A DNA stretch of 64,000 bases from assembly GCF_030269925.1 (NCBI RefSeq), contig NC_085128.1:4280501-4344500 (forward strand). Direction: 5' to 3'. The stretch comes from Bombyx mori. Its lineage: Eukaryota > Arthropoda > Insecta > Lepidoptera > Bombycidae. The position numbers and the translations under genes are program-made. Every line of letters begins with the position of its first letter. The first letter of the stretch is position 1. Shown here piece by piece: positions 10,384 to 20,629 of the stretch. The notes under the pieces were generated by a model that made no database searches, was not told the DNA's origin, and saw only the letters and a program-made list of their open reading frames with translations.

Positions 10384-10788
10384 TGTCGGAGCACGCTAGG
10401 TATGGCTGAGCGGTAGTTTCGTCATCACTCGTATTCGATTGAACTCAGTTTAGTTAATAAAACTTTTTGAATAATAATTATTGAAACTCATCACACACAA
10501 CTTTCACAATGACAGGGTAAACCGACAGTTTCGTTGCACATACCGACAGACCGACTGACTGACTGACAGAGACTTACTGACTGAGACGGACAGAATTACT
10601 GTCTGACACGGAATGCCACGACTCTGTCCACGTACCGCCATTTTATACTGTGGCGTTACGTAGTCTACCCTTCATTTTGTGATATTTATCAAAACAACAT
10701 CTCATCATTTAAAATAATAATCAAAACCACCGTCTTAATATTACTAAAAGTCGTTATCCACGACAACTAAAAGTCGTTATCCACGACA
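10384..10788 (+). mobile_element. Solo LTR, copy 1
   Basis: A 405-bp unit starting TGTCG and ending CGACA, flanked by a 4-bp direct repeat TATT (10380-10383 and 10789-10792). It matches 62396-62778 over almost its full length. An AATAAA at about 10456-10461 could be a polyadenylation signal. The last 21 bp are a tandem repeat of the preceding block, each with a GTCGT...ACGAC stem. No internal region, primer-binding site or second LTR lies nearby. Orientation is inferred only from the AATAAA. Confidence 0.72.
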
Positions 10789-10811
10789 TATTTATTTAAT
10801 ACTGCATCGAC

Positions 10812-10937
10812 ATGCATCTTCTCGAACTACTAGGCCTAGCTCTTGGAGGCGCTCGTTCGACTCCTGGCTGAGCCCACACTTGCCCACCTGTCCTAGTGAA
10901 ACCGAAAAGGCTTTTAGGCGACCCTTCGCCCAAAAAA
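10812..10937 (+). mobile_element. L1-like LINE 3' end
   Basis: 'cttggaggcgctcgttcga', 'gcccacctgtcctagtgaaa' and an A run at the end match the 3' end of the fragment at 50829-51335. Confidence 0.55.
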
Positions 10938-10938
10938 A

Positions 10939-11062
10939 ATTTATTTTATTTTATTTTTAATGCTCCTGTATGCAGGCGAGCATACGGTCTGCTGATGGTG
11001 AGTGGTTACCGTCGCTCATGGACGTTATCAATGCCAGGGGTAGAACCAAGCCGCTGCCTAAC
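10939..11062 (-). mobile_element. Retroposon 3' end ('GCCTACAAG' tail family)
   Basis: Minus-strand copy of the block at 6190: 'aatgccaggggtagaaccaa' and 'atggtgagtggttaccgtcg' are recognisable on the plus strand, led by a T-rich tail. Confidence 0.6.
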
Positions 11063-11650
11063 GTTTAATAGTCTCCAAAAGTACCAACATGTTTGATTTT
11101 TTCTAAATTGCAAATGTAACGCGAGTGGAAAAAATAAAAACCCAGAAATACATGCTAAATCAATTTCAATTTACACACAAAAAAAAACTAGGTACAAAAA
11201 ATGGTTTCATTTTTCCTTTAAATAGTATTATGTATACTCGAATAGACAAAAAATAGTAAAAGTGAAAAAGTTATTAATGAAAAAAATTCTTTCTTTTTTT
11301 GTTTTTATTTCCATAAACAAAATTTTGAGATTCTAAAGATTTATGCTGGGATCCTGTATTACTTTCAGATAGACAGCGAATCTTCTTGGGAACAGTAGGT
11401 TTGAGATTAACTAGTCAAGACAGGTTATTAGTAATCGGATTAATTTAAAAAAGTTTGTAAGAATACTATTATTATTATTACGGACAAAAGATGGGGACGT
11501 AGTGATAGCAGCTCGAAATTGAGGTCTGCCTATTTAAGCTTATTCCATTGTACTCAAATGTTTCAACAAAATGATTATTTTTTTATACTGATGATTATTT
11601 TTTATACTGAGTGTAATAAGGCCCTGTCCTACACCTGTCGAATTTGTTAG
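11063..11650. other. AT-rich stretch with no recognised feature
   Basis: A short direct repeat 'gatgattattttttatactga' type near 11569-11611 is the only structure seen. Confidence 0.5.
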
Positions 11651-11651
11651 A

Positions 11652-11912
11652 TTTTTTTATTGTTTAGATGGCTGCACGAGTTCACAGCCCATCAAATGTT
11701 AAGTGGTTACTGAAGCCGCATCTACAACGTAAATACCACCAGCCACCTTGAAACATGAGTAGGTCTCACTTTTAACTACGTCTGCCCCGTCCTTCAAGCC
11801 GAAACGCATTACTGCTTCACGGCAGAAATAGGCAGGGTAACCGTACCCGTGCGGACTCGCAAGACGTCCTTCGACCAGTAATTACGCAAATTATTATTTT
11901 GCGGGATTGTTC
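11652..11912 (-). mobile_element. Bm1 SINE, diverged, part of head region kept
   Basis: Runs from the T-rich tail and 'attgtttagatgg' to 'cagtaattacgcaaatta' and 'ttttgcggg', so it extends past the common truncation point into the hairpin region but lacks the tRNA head. Confidence 0.8.
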
Positions 11913-12385
11913 TCGAGCTGAATATACGCTAAGCCGTCAGTAATCCAGTATTAGGTCCTGGTTCCTACTTCGTGCGTAATGTTGAGTATGATGAGCTAAA
12001 GATATGTAGCAGCAATAACTAGAGGTGACCGATACGTCGTCGGCTTCGTTTACCCTTGTCAACTTATGAATAGCCGGCGAGAGTTCAGTGATCCTTTAGC
12101 CTAATCCCTTAACCAAAAACGAGTCCCCTAATCATATTACCAAAACACTTGAGACGTTAATAAAAAAATAGGCAACGATGCTCTTTTCTTTAATATTACT
12201 TTTAGTATCATAACTTCATTAGAGTAATTTCATTCGCTTGTTCATCGCCCGTCTGGCGACTTTAACGTAATTAAATTGCCGCTGGCAAATTTAGATATTT
12301 CACAGGCGTTATACCAAAATTTTCGTACGCCATGGCACGTCTAATAATTTATAACAAAACTAGAAAATTTATTTCTTTCTAATTA
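11913..12385. other. No recognised feature
   Basis: Unique-looking sequence with no domain, repeat or splice-flanked frame that I can support. Confidence 0.5.
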
Positions 12386-12491
12386 AACGACAAAGGGTTT
12401 TAAATATAGCTGACTCATACCGATGGTAATATTTACTTCATTTTAATAAAACGACAAAGGTTTTTAAATATAGCTGACTCAATACCGATGG

Positions 12492-12881
12492 TTTTTTTTT
12501 TTGGTCAGGAGGAAATCGCCGGTATTCCGCGCCCTTCTCTGGGGATACTGGGCGGGGTATGTCAGAGTCGAACTGACTAAAACCTCCTGTCGCTCAACAA
12601 CCAACGTCCAAACCTCGCATGAGACAGAACTCATGAAAAGGCAAAGGGAGGAAAGTGAAGCATTTAGTGCGGAGCACATCTCTCCCATCACCCTCCCCCT
12701 CGGGACGCCGGACTGGCGGTCGTCGGCGCCACGACAACCAGCCCTCTCGGTCGGCAGACTGTCCGAAGCCCGCCTAGATGGCACCGGTTAGAGTGGGTTA
12801 CCCTACGGAATACCCCGCTGAGCCAGAACCAGCGTGGGTCGAGGATAGCAGGCCTTCCATCACCCGGATGCTCTTGTGTAA
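12492..12881 (-). mobile_element. Unclassified poly(A) retroposon, copy 2
   Basis: Flanked by an 11-bp target duplication AATACCGATGG (12481-12491 and 12882-12892). T run on the left marks the 3' end. Sequence family as at 249-607. The overlapping open frames on both strands show no domains. Confidence 0.8.
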
Positions 12882-12962
12882 AATACCGATGGTAATATAA
12901 TATTTACTTCATTTTAATAAAACGACAAAGGGTTTTAAATATAGCTGACTCAATACCGATGG

Positions 12963-13352
12963 TTTTTTTTTTTGGTCAGGAGGAAATCGCCGGTATTCCG
13001 CGCCCTTCTCTGGGGATACTGGGCGGGGTATGTCAGAGTCGAACTGACTAAAACCTCCTGTCGCTCAACAACCAACGTCCAAACCTCGCATGAGACAGAA
13101 CTCATGAAAAGGCAAAGGGAGGAAAGTGAAGCGTTTAGTGCGGAGCACATCTCTCCCATCACCCTCCCCCTCGGGACGCCGGACTGGCGGTCGTCGGCGC
13201 CACGACAACCAGCCCTCTCGGTCGGCAGACTGTCCGAAGCCCGCCTAGATGGCACCGGTTAGAGTGGGTTACCCTACGGAATACCCCGCTGAGCCAGAAC
13301 CAGCGTGGGTCGAGGATAGCAGGCCTTCCATCACCCGGATGCTCTTGTGTAA
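12963..13352 (-). mobile_element. Unclassified poly(A) retroposon, copy 3 (tandem duplicate of copy 2)
   Basis: Same 11-bp target duplication at 12952-12962 and 13353-13363. I see one base difference from copy 2 (A at 12662, G at 13133). It arose by segmental duplication and not by a second insertion, since insertion point, ends and flanks are identical. Confidence 0.85.
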
Positions 13353-13871
13353 AATACCGATGGTAATATAATATTTACTTCATTTTAATAAAACGACAAA
13401 GGGTTTTAAATATAGCTGACTCAATACCGATGGGAATATACATGACTATCATGCTAACAGTAAGCACTCGCACATAACAGAGGTTATTGTAATTTAACGT
13501 ATTTATTTTCTTCACAAGAACCGTATTGTTACGCGACTACAGCACGCATTCTTTATCGAATACTCAAAAATATATTTTAACATCTATCTTCTTGTTTCAA
13601 TTGGAATAAATTCCAAGATTGTCCGATTGTTTTGCAAATATCAACTTCACGTCTTACAGAATAAGGCATATGATGAATTATGCGCGTTAACGTATAAGTG
13701 CGGCCGCACTCCTCGGCAGCCGTTGTAATTACCCTGTCACTTTCCTAATTATCATCAAGTTGTCCAGTTTCACTTCGATTCTGATTTATGAACACTGCTT
13801 TTGCATGCAAACATACTATTTCATTAAGAAACTGATAGATCGTTCATTATAAATTATATATTGATATCTTT

Positions 13872-14069
13872 AATATCAATTAGTACAAACGTGTCACATT
13901 GTAGGTACTAATCGTGAAAGTAGATTAATAGTACGAAATTCATTATTATTATTAAGTTTTATTAATTCATAATATCAATTAGTACAAACGTGTCACATTG
14001 TAGGTACTAATCGTGAAAGTAGATTAATAGTACGAAATTCATTATTATTATTAAGTTTTATTAATTCAT
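13872..14069. repeat. Perfect 99-bp tandem duplication
   Basis: 13872-13970 is repeated at 13971-14069 ('aatatcaattagtac' ... 'ttattaattcat') with no difference that I can see. Confidence 0.9.
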
Positions 14070-15837
14070 TAGACACAGATATAGTTGATATCATGGCTAT
14101 CTGATGTTTACAAGAGAAATATGAGAGGATTACAATCAAAACACTAATTTTCCTATCCCTACAACCAGATTTTAAATAAAATTTGATACGATTTCCAGTG
14201 TCAAGCTGTCTAGCAGTAGTGACAAAGGCAGCAAACCTAGCGCTTTACAGAAATTTGTCGGCCCCAATCCTAAAAACAACCTTAGTACTTGTGAAGAAGC
14301 AAAAAAAAACAATTTGGCATTTATAATTACTACTGCTCGCTAATTGTTCGAAAGTAGACCGTATTCACTGACACCAGAATATTTAAAATCATTTTACGTA
14401 TTGCATGTCATGGACATAAATAAAACATCTTTTACGGCCAAACATTTCAAAAAATTAAACGCTAATTATATGCAATATTCAAACAGCCAAACAAATAGAT
14501 AATATCGGTAAATAATACCGAAGCTGTCAAGTATGTGTGGTCACGAAGTTGCCTTTCAAAACGTCAGAGTTATAATCGAGAAATTAACCTAGAAGTAGTT
14601 TTAATTAAATCAACCTTATTATTCTCATTGACAATCGACACTTCGTACTGGAAATATATTGCACAGCCCAAAAGCACATATTACTGCGATTCATGCATTA
14701 TTTATTCAAATTGCACATAGCGAGCGTGAATCGTAATCATTCCAAAAAATATAGGAAAATCTTTTCTTACCGAAACGTATTTATCGAATGTCACGTTTTT
14801 GGACAGATCGTGAGAGGGTTTTTGATGTCTCGGTCCCTAGTCTTACTTTGCTCTCCTTATTGGGAAATAATCACTTTTTCTATTATATTGCATGAAAAAT
14901 TGTAAGTAGGTACTTCTGTTATATTCTTTCATGCAGTTTCATGTAGTTTTCTAAAAGTAATACTAAACATATTTAATATAAAATAATGCAAGCAAATATT
15001 TTTTCTACATTTTCTTCTTTGAGACAGATCGATGTTCACTGTCAATTAAGGATCGCCACTTGTTAGCATTTTTAGGCTATAAAATTATAACAAAAGCTAA
15101 AGGGAACATAAAAAAACAGGTTTAAGGAAATAAAAAATGTCGCAATTTTTTAAGGAATTCTCGGTATACACAAAAACGTTTACGGAAATTTGTACATCTA
15201 TTAGTTTATGTATTATTTTCTACAAATAGAAGACCTATTATCTTTTGAACCTGCAGAGTTAGTCCATTCTGCTAATTTTCGGTGAGGAATCATATACTAA
15301 ACAATTGACGCTTCATCCTGATGTCTCGAATTCATATTGGCTTTCTATGGGCTCTATGGTCATTTAATACCTAATGAGGTCGTGTGGCCTTGTAAAGATA
15401 ATGTAATAGAATAAAAAAATGGTATAAGCCCATTTTTGGAAGAAATGGATATACCTATTTGACCGCAAATAACTTTTTTATCTGTATAAGACTTACGAAG
15501 GAATGCGAGAAAAATGCCTTAACTACTTTACGAAACTTCTTACTCGAAACGAAAAGCCAACGAATGTTTCCTAATACCCGTCCAATCCGGAAAGTTTGTT
15601 TTCTACGTAGGTACCACCAGATTTAGGACGGCGAGCTCACAAGTGGACGTCTTTGTGTTCTGATCCGAACAGGGTACGGTAATAAAAACGGATGAGCGAG
15701 AGCTTTACGGCGCACCTTCGTCAACGGCCAGGTGTTTACGACCGGCTCGTATATTCTTAACGCAGTTTTAACGTCATACAAAAATGAAGTTCTAAAAATT
15801 TTTTAGAACTCTCTACTTGTAGGTGTATTTATCTATA
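14070..15837. other. No recognised feature
   Basis: AT-rich sequence with short random frames. The GC-richer patch 15600-15760 has no recognisable motif. Confidence 0.5.
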
Positions 15838-16380
15838 CTAGAGGTCCCGCAGTAGTCGAAATTCGACTATAAGTAATTGGAATTGTAAGTTTGTACTCTA
15901 TTATGATTGTATTTTATACTTATATAATCACAAATTTCGCCAAGACTACACTATAAAAATATATTAACAAAGACAAACCATATTCTATTCTCAATTTAAC
16001 AACAGACGTCAAGAACAAAAGTTTGACAATAAATAGTATGCATGCGTGTGTGCGTCAAATACATGGTATGTAATGTGTGTAATGTTTTCTTTATTGATTT
16101 AATGTATCTTTTAAGCATTATTTAAAAAAAATATTAGAATTGTGCACTTCTTCTCTATATTCTCTATAAGAACTTATATCTCGAGGTGGGTGGCACATTT
16201 ACGTTGTAGATGTCTATGGGCTCCAGTAACCACTTAACACCAGGTGGGCTGTGAGCTCGTCCACCCATCTAAGCAATAAAAAAAAAAAGTGTGTGGGAAA
16301 TTTCATACTCCTCCGTCCGCGCAATTTTCTTAAAAAGGGATACAAAGTTTTTGCTTCACGTATTAATATATAAGTATAGA
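15838..16380 (-). mobile_element. Non-autonomous Helitron, family H2, copy 1
   Basis: Minus strand: TC start (16380-16379) after A; CTAG end (15841-15838) before T. A 13-nt palindrome GTCGAAATTCGAC (plus strand 15854-15866) lies 12 nt inside the CTAG end. It matches 61673-62784. A Bm1 SINE interrupts it at 16166-16290. Confidence 0.8.
16166..16290 (+). mobile_element. Bm1 SINE, 3' quarter only, inside Helitron
   Basis: From 'gaacttatatctcgaggtgg' to 'ccatctaagcaataaaaaaa'. The Helitron sequence 'ctctataag' / 'aagtgtgtgggaaatttc' continues on both sides, as comparison with the second H2 copy shows. Confidence 0.88.
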
Positions 16381-16819
16381 TACCCTCGCTATGACTACTC
16401 ATATATGATTAGAAGCAAGGGTTAACTTCGCATTTTTTTCGCTTTACAATCTTCATACAGCACACGAGACGGTAAGCTCACAGTGATATCGTGATCACTA
16501 GAGTATTCAAAAGGCAATACGTTGTAACATTTACAATAGAAGTTTTTTTTTCGTCGAATGCAGATGAAAAAACGACTCTCCTATGTGAGACAAAGCCCAG
16601 ACCGCGTTGAGAACTGCTATCAAAAGCGTTTGAATAAAAGCATGTCATAGTACTCGGGAAACAGCGTGATTGGAAGTGTTCCGCAACCGAATGGTTCTTA
16701 GCAAACACGAAGTCTCTGGAATCTGTTCCATAAGCGGATTGGTTCCAGGAGATACGTACGTATGACTGGTGTTTTGTGGTTAAATTCCATTAAAGGAAGG
16801 ACTCTCAATCATCTCATAC
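16381..16819. other. No recognised feature
   Basis: Mixed-composition sequence with a T run near 16543-16552. No repeat family or exon recognised. Confidence 0.45.
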
Positions 16820-16829
16820 AATTGGTCAA

Positions 16830-16981
16830 ATCTTTTGCCCGGGACACCAGTGCGTCCAGGATATCCTTGTGTGTCGTGTGCTGTGCAGAAGTGATCCTAC
16901 GCGAGTGTGTTTCATCTGGCGTCAGCTGTTTCGGCGCGGTAACGTTCCGAGCAGCACAAACGAGGGACCCGGGAACAGGTG
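16830..16981 (+). other. GC-richer segment ending in a strong splice donor (possible untranslated exon)
   Basis: The segment ends GGGAACAG|GTGAGT (donor at 16982). It stays open in one frame but shows no recognisable protein. It could be a 5' untranslated exon of a host gene, or part of the upstream end of the LINE that follows. A second donor-like CAG|GTAGGT is at 17215-17217. Confidence 0.25.
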
Positions 16982-17089
16982 AGTTGATTGACACTATTCT
17001 ATTCTTAACATTGGTTAATAGCGGGTAGGTGTCGATCAGCCTGTGAAAGCTGCGTAACCATTTTATTTTTTAATAAAACTGGTGTACGT

Positions 17090-18427
17090 GAGCGCCATTG
17101 AGTCTGGCCGCCCGTGTCTGTTCCCAGTCCTCCCCTACCCCTCGGGGTTAGGAGGGGCTGTTACCAACACCCGAAGGCCAATCCTCCACAGGTCTGCGGC
17201 GTCGGAGCCTTACAGGTAGGTCGTATGTTTAAGTTTTTTCTAGTTATTTCATTTCATTATTAATTGTACAATTGATTATTTCCTATGTCTATTCGATTTC
17301 ATTGTATTACTTTACATTATTAGTTTCTTTATAATTATTAGGTAGAAAGTAGTTAAATTGTTCATATATTGAATTATCTTAAGTATATAGCGAGTTTAAA
17401 ATTTTTTCATATCTACCCTCTTTTGGTGTAATATTTTTTTTTCGAATTCGTAATTTAATTTTTAAACCTAGATTACATTATTATTGGCATACCGATCACC
17501 GATCATAAGCCGTCCCCATTGTTTTGTCATTTTTTACAATAGTACTGACGATTGTGGTTGTGCGATCCCGTCGTATAAGTTGTATTGCAGCTAATAACTT
17601 GTAAATTTCATAGTATTATTTTATCTTTAGTTATTTTTATTTTTATTATTATTTTTATTCTTATTTGTGTGGTACCGGAGCTAGCCGGGAGGAGGAAGGT
17701 GCTAGTGTCTCGGTCGTGGCCCGCTCGGTCGTTGATCCCGGGGTTCCCTGATCTCAAACCTGGTTTTGAGATCTTCTAACCCGGGGGTCCCGGCCTCGTG
17801 GACCTGGCCCGTGGTATTGGTGTCCAGAACCCACCCGTGTTTTACATAACACACCAATTATTGCGCTTTAGTTGGATAATATAATTATTTTATTGTTTTG
17901 TAGTCACTTAGAACTACATATGTAAATTTTCTTTCTTAAATTAATAACTTTAAAATTAATTGATAACAATTAGCAGTAGTTTTAAATTACGTGGTAGAAT
18001 TATTTAGTAATCTTTTCGAATTGATAGCACTTATTTTATATTAGAATACCACATGCGACGGGTGACCCCAATCACGTTATCGTGATAGTTAATAGCGGTA
18101 ACTAAGGGTAGTATTTATTGTTTATTATTGCCTAATTGAAGTTAGTTTGACTTAGTTATTAGTTTTGATTAGTATTGATAGATTCAACTATTAATTATTA
18201 TTTTTCTTACTTTATTCTTTGTTTCTTTTTCTACTATTTAAATTAATTATAGTTATACTTGGGACTGCTACTGACAAGCGTCACTAGTCTCCCCTTCACA
18301 GTCAAACTGACCTACACTACATGTTTATTCTTGAAACGAAGGGTCGGCTGACTGGTCGCCCATAGTGTATATATAACCTACCTAGTGAGGGCACCAATGT
18401 CCGCGTGATCTTTAGGATTACCACATC
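17090..18427 (+). other. Presumed 5' UTR / promoter region of the LINE
   Basis: GC-rich patches at 17100-17215 and 17670-17850 alternate with AT-rich parts. A hairpin of CCTCCCCTACCCC and GGGGTTAGGAGGGG (about 17137-17162) is present, and a dinucleotide-poor T/A region follows. No ORF of note. That this region belongs to the LINE is inferred from position and composition. Confidence 0.5.
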
Positions 18428-20629
18428 ATGTCTGGGGATCATTCACCCCCCATAATCAGCACTCCCGGCCCGTCTCGTAAGGGACGTCAGGCGATGGCCG
18501 AATTACGGACCCATAGACCTGAACCAATTATTCGTACAGTCCCGATGGGGTTCGGAACTGACAATCGGCCCGGGCCTTCGGCCTCGGCCGGGGGTCCTCC
18601 GAGGATCGAACCGAGGGAAGGTGCCCTTCCCTCGTTGACCGATCCCTCGGGGCCCTCTCGGCCGCGGAAGAAGGCCAGGTCCGAGTCGGACCGAGGCTCA
18701 TCGGACCAAGATAAACGACCAAGAATAGGCCCCTCCTCTAAATCGGAGGGAGAGGATAGCGAGGCCACGTCTTCCGCCCCGTCCTCTTCCAACTCCAACT
18801 CCAACTCCAATTCTGTTTCTCCTTCTTCATCAAGGTCCTCATCCCCCACTGGGAGTCCCATCCCAGTAGCTAAACCCATTCCCAAACCAAGGGCCCCCAC
18901 CAGGATAGGGGTAGCCCCACGTCAACTCAGATCCCCTCCTCGATCCCCTTCCCCGACCATATCCCCCATCCCAGTGGATCCAACTCGAGGTGCCCCCGCC
19001 CTAAGCGGCACGGCGGGCAACCTGGATTCAACCAGGTATATGGATCTCGAGTCCACTAAAGCCCAACAGGTCCCTAACCCGTACCAACCCACTCCCTCAA
19101 CATCTTATGCGACCATAGCCGCATCCCAACCCCCAGTGGGTACTCGCCCGAGACCCACCCAAACCCAAGTCCCTCCTCCCCCGAGGCCGAGGGGTCGGGT
19201 CCAGGAGGAGCTCCGCCGGCATCCACCCATCATGGTGGAAGCTCTCCCGAACTGGTCTCGCCATATGGCAGCCATTAGGGAGCGCCTCGGTAGGGCTCCT
19301 TCTGCCAGACCCCACGGCGCCGGTTTCCGCTTCCTGCCGTCATCGGCGGAGGAGTACAGGGTGATCCAGGACTATCTTTCGAGGGCCTCCGCCGCAGACA
19401 AAGCCATTAAATGGTTTTGTTATGCGCTGTCGGAGGAAATACCCTCGAAGGTGGCCGTCCGGGGTCTCCCTGCCGACACCGATGCGGCGGAAGTTACGAA
19501 CGCCCTCAAGGAGCTGGGCTTTCCTGCTCGATATGCCCGGTGTATCCGGGCCAAGAGAGGGAGACAGGGCTGCGTTTTCTTCGTGGCCTTGGACCACCTC
19601 TCTAAGGGTGACCTCGCCCGGCTGTATTCAGTGAATGAACTGATGTACTTGCCGGGGGTGACGGTTGAGGGATGGCGTCCAAACCGAGGACCTGCGCAGT
19701 GTCACCGCTGCCAGGCCTTCGGTCACGCGTCCACCAATTGTCACCGTGCGGTTCGCTGCGTTCGATGTGCCGGCGAGCACATTGTGGCGGACTGCCCGAG
19801 GCCAAGGGATGGCCCATTATCCTGTGCTAATTGCGGGAAGGACCACGCCGCCATCGATCGGCGGTGTGTGGTCTATCGCAAGAGGGCCAGGATGATGGGA
19901 GTACCCATCCCCCCTCCTGTACCACCGGTGCCTCGGCCCAGGAATGTCCCGGCTCCCGTCGCACCTGTTCCCATCCCTAAGGGGAAGGGGAAGGGGAAAG
20001 GGAAATCTTCCCAAACCCCAGCCCCTCCCCATCCTAGTACCATTCCGTTTGTCTCGGTAGTGGAAGCAGCGCCGTCAGCGACCACGCTGATGGCGCAGGC
20101 CAACCCGCCGCGACAGACCAAAACGCCCAACCCCACTCCTCGTGGCCGAGCCCAAATTATAGCTGTTACCACAGCCCGCGACACTCGCCAGACAGCCGGC
20201 TCAGCCCCTAAATCCTCAAAAAATAAAAATAAAAATAAAAAAAAGAAGGAGAGGAGGAAATTATTAAAGAAAATGGCGAGAGAGAACAGCGCCAGAAACA
20301 TGGAAGTGGACCAACAACCTCATGAGGCCATGGAAGCCAACGAAACTGCCGACCCTAACCCTCCACAACTGGAGGGACAAACATTGCCTCAAGCTCAACC
20401 TGAGCAGTTGGGCAATACTCTGCCCCCTCTTCCCCCCCGCCCTCAGCGCGAGCAGCGCAGCGGTCGGCAGGCCTCACAGCCTGCCGGCTTTGCTGCATGG
20501 CTTCTCGCGCTCTGGGAAAAATTGTCCGAGGTGGTCTCCGGAGTGATCCGCGAGATCGCCTCGGGAGCCAGCCCTTTCGGGGCTCTCTTGTCGGGGTTCT
20601 ACCGAATGATTGCGCAGTTCAATGGCTAG
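18428..20629 (+). CDS. LINE ORF1: Gag-like RNA-binding protein with three zinc knuckles
   Basis: 733 residues. It should bind the element's RNA and form the ribonucleoprotein needed for retrotransposition. Residues 1-260 are low-complexity, rich in Pro, Ser and Arg (a short SN repeat at 121-129). Residues about 320-415 look like the RRM-like/PRE fold seen before the knuckles in jockey ORF1 proteins (K-V-A-V-R-G-L-P at 341-348). Three knuckles follow: C425-C428-H433-C438, C444-C447-H451-C456 and C466-C469-H473-C480. Then come a Pro-rich stretch, a KGKGKGKGK run near 515 and a Lys-rich block near 600-615. The ATG at 18428 follows an in-frame stop-rich UTR and gives a length similar to relatives. 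It overlaps ORF2 by 8 nt. GC content is far above the flanks. No disabling change is seen. Confidence 0.9.
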   Translation: MSGDHSPPIISTPGPSRKGRQAMAELRTHRPEPIIRTVPMGFGTDNRPGPSASAGGPPRIEPREGALPSLTDPSGPSRPRKKARSESDRGSSDQDKRPRIGPSSKSEGEDSEATSSAPSSSNSNSNSNSVSPSSSRSSSPTGSPIPVAKPIPKPRAPTRIGVAPRQLRSPPRSPSPTISPIPVDPTRGAPALSGTAGNLDSTRYMDLESTKAQQVPNPYQPTPSTSYATIAASQPPVGTRPRPTQTQVPPPPRPRGRVQEELRRHPPIMVEALPNWSRHMAAIRERLGRAPSARPHGAGFRFLPSSAEEYRVIQDYLSRASAADKAIKWFCYALSEEIPSKVAVRGLPADTDAAEVTNALKELGFPARYARCIRAKRGRQGCVFFVALDHLSKGDLARLYSVNELMYLPGVTVEGWRPNRGPAQCHRCQAFGHASTNCHRAVRCVRCAGEHIVADCPRPRDGPLSCANCGKDHAAIDRRCVVYRKRARMMGVPIPPPVPPVPRPRNVPAPVAPVPIPKGKGKGKGKSSQTPAPPHPSTIPFVSVVEAAPSATTLMAQANPPRQTKTPNPTPRGRAQIIAVTTARDTRQTAGSAPKSSKNKNKNKKKKERRKLLKKMARENSARNMEVDQQPHEAMEANETADPNPPQLEGQTLPQAQPEQLGNTLPPLPPRPQREQRSGRQASQPAGFAAWLLALWEKLSEVVSGVIREIASGASPFGALLSGFYRMIAQFNG

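Larger units (their letters stand above)
12386..13433. repeat. Tandem array: 65-70-bp unit, two units carrying a retroposon
   Basis: The unit 'aaaacgacaaagggtttt' ... 'gactcaataccgatgg' occurs four times, with units ending at about 12426, 12491, 12962 and 13433. The second and third boundaries hold the same retroposon insertion. The period between those two is exactly 471 bp. Confidence 0.9.

Noticed and set aside
12479..13262. Paired 96- and 101-codon open frames on both strands
   Set aside because: They lie wholly within the duplicated GC-rich retroposon, appear twice only because of the tandem duplication, and have no domain.
16809..17028. Opposed frames of 61-88 codons as a first MCU exon
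   Set aside because: On the minus strand there is no donor in the needed phase and no targeting-like sequence; only a plus-strand donor is convincing.
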